Source: Melastoma dodecandrum (taxonomy: Eukaryota; Streptophyta; Magnoliopsida; Myrtales; Melastomataceae). Taken from it: a stretch of DNA of 64,000 nt. Below the pieces are notes generated by a model. That model ran no database searches, had not been told where the DNA came from, and saw only the letters and a list, made by a program, of their open reading frames with translations. Shown here one piece after another: positions 58,498 to 64,000 of the stretch (its first letter is position 1; every line of letters begins with the position of its first letter). The stretch is taken from positions 682,001-746,000 of the forward strand of contig JARUPY010000079.1 in the NCBI GenBank assembly GCA_029817715.1. The letters run 5' to 3'. A program made the translations under genes and the position numbers.

Positions 58498-59394
58498 ATG
58501 CCTAGGTATGTCAAGTTTCTGAAAGACGTGCTCTCGAAGAAACGACGATTAGGCGAAACCGAGACAGTAGCACTGACACAGGAGTGTAGCGCAATCCTTC
58601 AGACAAAATTATTGCCTAAGGTAAAGGATCCGGGTTGCTTTACGATTCCGTGTAACATCGGTTCGACATTTTCAGGTAAGGCACTGTGCGATCTTGGTGC
58701 AAGTATTAATCTAATACTCTATTATGTTCATAAGAAGTTAGGATTGGGTGATATAAAGCCTACATCGGTCTCATTACTTTTAGCCAACAAGTCTATTACC
58801 CATCCTAAGAGAATAATTGTGGATTTGCTAGTTAAAGTAGACAAATTTATACTCCTTGGTGACTTTCTTGTTCTAGACTTTGAAGAGGACAAGGAGATTC
58901 CGATAATCTTGGGACGACCTTTCCTTGCCACATGTCGAGCTTTGATAGATGTCCAAAAGGGAGAACTGACAATCCGGGTCAACGATCAGGAAGTGACGTT
59001 TAATATCTACGAATCCATGAAATGGTCAAATAAACCTAACAAGTACTTCTCCCTTGATGTTGTTGACAGGTATTCCTCCGAGTATTTCTCGCAGATCATT
59101 ATGGAGGCCCCACCATACTTGACAAAGAAGGTCAGCCACTTCGATATGTTGGAGTGGCAATTGAACCCCATGAAGCCTTCTATTGAAGAACCACCCAGCT
59201 TAGAGCTCAAACAATTGCCAAAGAACTCAAAGTCGCTTCAGACTTTAAGGGAGCACAATAGATATCCATCTTTTACGAATGAGGCAATAGAAGTCAAGGC
59301 AGAAAAGTTCGAGTCACTATTAAAGGTTAATGGAAAACGATTGAAGCACTACCGAGAACAACCTTTGATCCAGGAGTTACTTCAACCCGACTAG
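58498..59394 (+). CDS. gag-pro C-terminal part with aspartic protease, open frame of 298 residues
   Basis: An open frame follows directly on gag. Start: MPRYVKFLKDVLSKKRRLGE, a typical Athila gag tail. The protease has IPCNIGSTFSGKALCDLGASINLIL with a D-L-G-A-S active site, then IPIILGRPFLATCRALIDV. The C-terminus (HFDMLEWQLNPMKPSIEEPP) is the linker toward RT, which is absent. It would be the protease of a polyprotein; with no RT it can only act within a non-autonomous element. It is the longest intact frame in this element. Confidence 0.78.
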   Translation: MPRYVKFLKDVLSKKRRLGETETVALTQECSAILQTKLLPKVKDPGCFTIPCNIGSTFSGKALCDLGASINLILYYVHKKLGLGDIKPTSVSLLLANKSITHPKRIIVDLLVKVDKFILLGDFLVLDFEEDKEIPIILGRPFLATCRALIDVQKGELTIRVNDQEVTFNIYESMKWSNKPNKYFSLDVVDRYSSEYFSQIIMEAPPYLTKKVSHFDMLEWQLNPMKPSIEEPPSLELKQLPKNSKSLQTLREHNRYPSFTNEAIEVKAEKFESLLKVNGKRLKHYREQPLIQELLQPD

Positions 59395-59577
59395 GAGAAG
59401 CATGACCAATCGAAAAAGTTGAGACTACGACTATAAACAATGGCGCTTCTTGGGAGGCAATCCAAGTTCTTGGTTCTCCATTTTCTTTCATTTTTTTAGT
59501 TTCTTTCTTGTAGGGAGTGTTTTTTCCTTTTAGGCAGACGAGCAAGGGAATGGCGACATTATGGATATCCTGGAGAT
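59395..59577 (+). other. 3' untranslated part of the Athila-like element
   Basis: It contains the GCGCTTCTTGGGAGGCAATCC block typical of Athila 3' regions, then T-rich DNA. No gene. Confidence 0.65.
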
Positions 59578-59780
59578 GGATGCGTCCGTCCCCCTTGACG
59601 GACGCATCCGCGATATTTGACCGCGGACGGATGCTTCTGTCCCCCTTGACGGATACATTCGCAATATTTGACTGCGGACGGATGCATCCGTCCGCCTAGA
59701 CGCATCCGCGATATCTAACCGTGGAGGGATGCATCGTCCGCCTAGATGCATCCGCGATATCGGACCGCAGATAGATGCAA
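59578..59780. repeat. Minisatellite, four and a half units of 46-51 bp
   Basis: Units start at 59578, 59629, 59680, 59727 and (partial) 59773. Each reads GGATGC(A/G)TCCGTC, CGCATCCGCGATAT and ACCGCGGA. Each is itself partly palindromic. It ends where an opposite-strand integrase fragment begins. Confidence 0.88.
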
Positions 59781-60124
59781 CCGTTGCATTCTTTCAACAA
59801 TGCATTTGCTCGCTTCATGTGGCTGTCAGTTTGTGGGTGGTTCGTCGTGGAGAACTTCAGCTCCCAACCCAAGACGCCAATGAGTTGCATCTAGAATTGG
59901 CCTATGAACCGCGCATCACGATGACTCACTATGTCCGTCGGCTGCCCAAAATGCTTCACCACATTCTTATGAAACAACTCGGCCACAACTTCCGGTGTAC
60001 AAGCGTTGGGAGCAGCCACAAAGATGCCATAGTTGGAGAAGCGATCTACCACCACCATGACTGGGGATAACCGTTCACTTTGTGGAATACACCAAATAAA
60101 GAACGAGGTTGAAAGAGAATCCAC
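59781..60124 (-). pseudogene. Ty3/gypsy integrase core fragment
   Basis: The minus strand encodes VVVDRFSNYGIFVAAPNACT, HFGQPTDIVSHRDARFIGQF, then NHPQTDSHMKRANALLKE: first D, second D in a changed SHRDARF, and the NHPQTD/E region with DGQ replaced. Both ends are cut. No LTR is nearby. It is a relic of an element distinct from those above. Confidence 0.82.
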
Positions 60125-60829
60125 TTCTTCGGATAGAAAGACACAAGTCTAATATGGGTTAAAAAGTCTGTATAATATGTATTTAAGGGTTACAAGGCAA
60201 TGGATTATATAGGCCACAAAAAAAAGACAATAAAGAAAACGAAATAAAAGATACGGAAAGAAAATCAGAAGCTCTGAAAAGATTTGTGGAGCAGGTTTGT
60301 GGAGCAGGTGCGACTCTTGGGCTGCAAGTTGTTAAACCTGAACTGTCAGATCGTAACCGTCTCTTGGGTTGCTCGTCACTTGGTTGTCTTTCAACGTCTG
60401 AGAGACGCCTCGCTTACTCGATGAGGTGTGGGCAAAGCAACGACCTTCCTTGTGTCATGATATCTTGAACATCTCCTAGGAATTGATTGAAGGGGCCTCC
60501 TGAATCACTCAAGCAATATATGGACCCCGTGTACATCTAAGCAATGTTCAACATTGCCTAATAAGGCACGTATGTGTCAGCAACGGAGCCACAATCTACT
60601 CTTTACCTTTGAAAGTTTATAAGTAACTAGGATAAGATGTTGTAGATCTAGAGATAACATAGATAAATATACATGGATTTAATGGGAAAGTATCTTCCTA
60701 AATAGGAGTTGTCCCTTTTTGTCTCCAGGTGTGATATTATGAACAAGATACTGTTTTTTCATTATTAATTTAAGGCCACGTTTAATGTTCTATTTGGCAG
60801 GAATTGACTGTATAAGCATTAACACCCCG
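60125..60829. other. Intergenic DNA
   Basis: AT-rich, with short open frames but no recognisable domain or repeat. Confidence 0.5.
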
Positions 60830-61759
60830 CAAGTATCACTTCTAATTAATTAATTACGATTGATTAATGTATTTTAGTTAGAATTTTCGTTATCATTTTT
60901 ATATTTTTCTTTGCATGTACGCCACTCACGCAATTCCGATGATTCCACAAATCAAATCTTAAAGTACTAGCACCTCGGGAAGGAGTCCCTAAAGAAGGCG
61001 CTCAAGACTCGCAGGGGCAATCTGTGGTGGATAAACTTCACAAGAATGACCCCAACTGGTAGTGCCTTAGCTAATGAAATGCCTTCCCCGTAAGTCGGTA
61101 TAAAGGGGAGGTGTGGGCTTCCCCAAAACTTTGAGCAAATTTGTAGCGGGCCATTAGCCTAAGTACATAAGTCCGCGATAATCGTCATTGTCCGCTCATT
61201 TTTATCTAAATAATTATTTGTGAGTGAGGATTAATAAAACTATTGATCAATAAACATAAGTCCGGGTATAAAGCCCAAATAGGGTCCAATGCCTGTAACG
61301 AGACATATTTTTTTTATCAAACACCACCGCATGTGAGTGTGAAAGCTTATAAATAGGAACCCCCGAATCAAATTTTCTTTCGATTTAAAAATTTTATAAA
61401 AATAAATTTGGTGAAGACTTTGTATGGTTTACTTAGGTTAAATATTATCCATCATTTTCTACAGTGCCATCACAGGGAACAAAAACACGTGTCGCTCTCG
61501 ATCCTCCCTAATTTTCCGTTTACAGATCATTGCACACCTGCCGCCTGTCGCCTCTTAGTCTTTCTTGTGGAGTCGAGGATGGTTGAACAAGGTTCGAACA
61601 TACCCGATTAGGAATGGGGGGAGGATCTACTTTGATATTTTTGGCAGCGCTTCGATTTCGAGTTAAGGTGCCAACTTAAAGACATCAAGGTAATGGACCT
61701 CGAATCATCGTATCGTCCAAACCACCACGGGCTTACGAGGGCATGAAGGCGCGCATACA
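60830..61759 (+). repeat. Relic LTR related to the element A LTR
   Basis: The order of phrases follows the element A LTR: TTTTTCTTTGCATGTAC (60904), AAGGGGAGGTGTGGGCTTCC (61103), AAGTCCGGGTATAAAGCCC (61258), ATAGGAACCCCCGAA (61352), ending GGCGCGCATACA at 61759. It is strongly diverged with many indels. No internal region is attached, so it is a solo LTR or truncated copy. Confidence 0.7.
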
Positions 61760-62123
61760 TTTGGCTTCTATAGACTAAGTATGGGTGAGATGAACATTGG
61801 AGAAATAGAGAAAAGGGATGTAGTGCAATACAAATGCAAAGGAATTAGTTGACAAAATGGTAACGGTGGTGATGGAAGCGAGTGTGTGAACTTTGCTTAT
61901 TTTATTATTGAAAGGACAAAAGTGGATGTCGTTTTCCCTCATTTCTATTTTTCTTTCGCTTTCCTAGGGCGGATTTATGGCTTTTGTTGTGATTTTTTAA
62001 TGAATCGATTGTTACAAAGAAAAAGAGTGTATAAAGTGAGTATGTATGCGTGGGGGAAGAATCTTTTGTTGACCGTGAGAGAAGTGAAATGGAAAGGCAG
62101 TACTTTTCCCCATTTATTCGAGG
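61760..62123. other. Intergenic DNA
   Basis: No supported gene. Short frames on both strands lack domain character. Confidence 0.45.
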
Positions 62124-62623
62124 TTTTGTACAGTTAATTTTAAAAAAAAAATTATGAAATATGATAAAAAATTTTAAAATATCCAATTTTTATCAAATTT
62201 TAAAAATTCATCTTCCAAATAGACGGAATAACCCGTCTTCCCTATCTTGAATTTTTTTACCTATTCACCCTCGCGTCTCTCCTCCTTCGCTCCCTTCTCT
62301 CGTCCTTTTTTTCAATACCTATCCCCCACCCAGGCCTTCTCCCCCCTTTGTACTCCGTCCCCCGCCCCAACTCTCCACGTCGCTTTCCCCTTCTCTCCTG
62401 TTTCATTCCCTCCCCTTTTTTTCATCCCTCTTCTTTTTTAAAAGAAAAATTAAAGACGAAGAAAGGCAGGGTTTTTAGACGGTGAATTTTAAAAATTCGT
62501 GTCTTTTTATAAATTGAAAGATGAATTTTTAAAACTCACTTTAAAAATGGTGAATTGAGTATTTTTTAAATTTTTATCATATTTTATAAATATTTTGAAA
62601 ACCAACTTTGTAACCGTACAAAG
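62124..62623. mobile_element. AT-rich foldback element related to the one at 39198
   Basis: It starts TTTTGTACAGTTAATTTT and ends TTTGTAACCGTACAAAG. The ends are imperfect inverted repeats for about 90 bases. They match the ends of the 933-bp element (TTTGTACGG, GTTAGTTTTAAAAAAA, GAAATA). Small inner palindromes around GAATTTTAAAAATTC recur, as TTTTGAAAA palindromes do in the other copy. A CT-rich block (62260-62440) fills the centre. No target duplication could be settled. Confidence 0.6.
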
Positions 62624-63149
62624 CTATTATTCCCTTAGAACAATGAAGTTTTTTTTACCAGAGGTATCTACAATACTCGTACCAATATTATCGCTTTTGG
62701 TATTACGAATACTCTCTTTCTCTTTATTCCCTACCTAATAATATGTACATATGCCCACTTTCCTTATATATAGGAAAAATTTCTAAAAAGTTCCGACAAA
62801 TGTAAAAAACAAAAATTGTACGTTAAAAAATTGTCATTTGTACAAACTTATTAGATGACAAATATACGAAAACTTTTTGGGTGTTCTTCAACAGAAAATT
62901 GATTTATTTGAGAATAATAAAAAGTTTTATGGGTTATCGTATTTTAGTATTTTCAGTTCATTGTTATTGCTATTATTTATTATTTACTTTGAATTAAAAA
63001 AGAAACCTGTGGTGGTTTTTTATTTAGAAAAGCAAACACTCACATGAACGATCGACAACGTGAAAACACCAACAGCACAAATCCTCAAAGACACAACTGA
63101 TATTTTATTTCCTCGACAGGATTCCAATCACTTCGCCTCCGCTGTCCTT
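62624..63149. other. Intergenic DNA and 3' flank of the dehydrogenase gene
   Basis: AT-rich. The last 100 bases are probably the dehydrogenase 3' UTR. No other gene is seen. Confidence 0.5.
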
Positions 63150-63900
63150 CTATGCGGCTGCGTTCAACGTGCTCGGCCCTCCTCTCAAAACAAGGTCGAC
63201 TCCGTTAATGGATGCGGCCTCATCGCTGGCGAGGTAAAGGGCCGCTTGTGCGACCTCCAAGGGTGTCAACATCGGCCCTGTCATACTTCTTCGCTTCTCT
63301 TCCATAACCTCTGGACTTAAGAATCGGCTACAGATTCGCGTCCCGGGAACTGCTGTGGGTGACACACAATTGACCCTAATCCCATGCACCCCTAATTCAG
63401 CTGCCAAGTTCCTTGTTAGTCCCAAGACAGCGTACTTTGACGCAGTGTATGAGCTCGTCGCCATTCCAGGGATTTCTGTGCATACGCTGCCCGTGAACAG
63501 GATGCACCCGCTTCGCTGCCCCATCATGACCCGGGCGGCATGCTTGGCTACCAGGAACGAGCCGTACACGTTCACCTTCATGACCAGGTCAAGGTCCGAA
63601 ACCGTGGTGTCAAGTATCGGGCCTTTGGTCTTGTCGATGACCCCAGCATTGCTGTACACGACATCCACTTTCTCGTGCTTCGCGACGGCGTTGTCCATGA
63701 GGCTCGCAACATCACCCTCGTCAGTCACGTCACAGTGGACGTACTCCACTCCCTCACCCAGATCAGCAACCACTCCTCGGCCCAGCTCATCCTGGACGTC
63801 GGCCACCAGGACAGACGCGCCATTCGCGTGGAACAGGGAAACCGCGGCGGCTCCTATCCCGCTGGCACCACCGGTGACGATGACGACCTTGCCTTGCAGT
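63150..63900 (-). CDS. Short-chain dehydrogenase/reductase (SDR110C type), last exon; first exon outside the window
   Basis: The exon begins at 63900 after a splice acceptor (minus strand TACATTCTCAG) and ends with a stop at 63150. It carries the whole Rossmann fold: VIVTGGASGIG (TGxxxGxG cofactor loop), the acidic D of ADVQDE, CDVTDE, SNAGV, the active-site Ser in FTGSVCTEI, and YTASK (catalytic Tyr and Lys). N-V-S-P-like VNCVSPTAVPGTR and the SDR110C end LVLRGG follow. The acidic residue after strand 2 predicts NAD over NADP. Relatives include secoisolariciresinol dehydrogenase, momilactone A synthase and xanthoxin dehydrogenase, so the substrate cannot be assigned. The gene normally has a short first exon, expected beyond base 64000. 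A broken copy lies at 53849-54423. Confidence 0.88.
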
Positions 63901-64000
63901 CTGAGAATGTATAAGATCAACGATGATTCATGAATCCAGTAATTAAAAGAGTAAAAAACGCAAACAATATACAATGGTAGGAAGGAATATACTAAAAAAT

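Larger units (their letters stand above)
54429..59780 (+). mobile_element. Athila-like Ty3/gypsy element lacking RT, integrase and 3' LTR
   Basis: It has an LTR at 54429-55785, a primer site, leader, gag and protease. After the protease stop at 59394 it passes straight to a segment GGCGCTTCTTGGGAGGCAATCC (59440-59461), which in Athila elements lies after the last ORF. RT, RNase H and integrase are thus deleted. The right end is cut at about 59780 by an integrase scrap of another element. CTCAA at 54424-54428 would be the left target site. Confidence 0.82.

Noticed and set aside
62247..62441. A short Pro/Ser/Phe-rich frame.
   Set aside because: It comes from a CT-rich block inside the foldback element.
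63355..63933. + strand frames of 192 and 124 residues.
   Set aside because: They are antisense shadows of the dehydrogenase exon; the minus strand has the full set of family motifs.

Overview
This is a nuclear window from a flowering plant, probably a dicot. It has spliced protein genes of typical plant families, plant-type LTR retrotransposons of both superfamilies, and AT-rich intergenic DNA with foldback elements. Roughly three quarters of it is transposon-derived. I see no bacterial, organellar, CRISPR or rRNA signature and no convincing tRNA gene.

Layout. 1-12752: element A, a decayed Tat/Ogre-type Ty3/gypsy element on the + strand. It has a PMD-like ORF1, gag-pro, a predicted intron, RT, two RNase H domains and integrase, and its left LTR runs off the window. 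It sits inside element B. 12753 to about 23100: element B, a second Tat-type element on the - strand. It has lost RT/RNase H, carries an antisense intron-containing PMD-like gene, and its integrase is split by a 1.9-kb solo LTR with its own tandem repeats. 24544-32422: a single-copy gene pair in divergent orientation. One is a TBL2-like WD40 gene (- strand, 9 exons, two apparent lesions) and the other an intact PAT14-like DHHC palmitoyltransferase (+ strand, 7 exons). 32815-40240: a Tekay-type chromovirus (- strand) with a perfect target duplication and a gag-to-integrase deletion. Its 5' LTR contains a 933-bp foldback element full of GC-rich hairpins. 40486-42270: an intronless PPR gene resembling CRR4. 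42450-44131: a remnant LRR receptor kinase.

44125-48963: a foldback element and a degraded Tat pol copy holding two solo LTRs with exact target duplications. 49278-53818: a Ty1/copia element (- strand) whose 5' LTR is reduced to about 15 bp and abuts a broken copy of a short-chain dehydrogenase gene. 54429 to about 59780: an Athila-like element with LTR, gag and protease only, plus nested foldback elements in its leader and a minisatellite at its end. 59781-60124: an integrase scrap. 60830-61759: a relic LTR related to element A. 62124-62623: a second member of the 39198 foldback family. 63150-63900: the intact 3' exon of a short-chain dehydrogenase on the - strand, whose first exon lies beyond the window.

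The host genes are the TBL2-like, PAT14-like, CRR4-like and dehydrogenase genes. They share no evident pathway; they are islands in a transposon-rich interval. The most distinctive material is the foldback family (39198-40130 and 62124-62623), the retained Tat accessory features (ORF1, intron, antisense PMD gene), and insertions that can be ordered from their target duplications.
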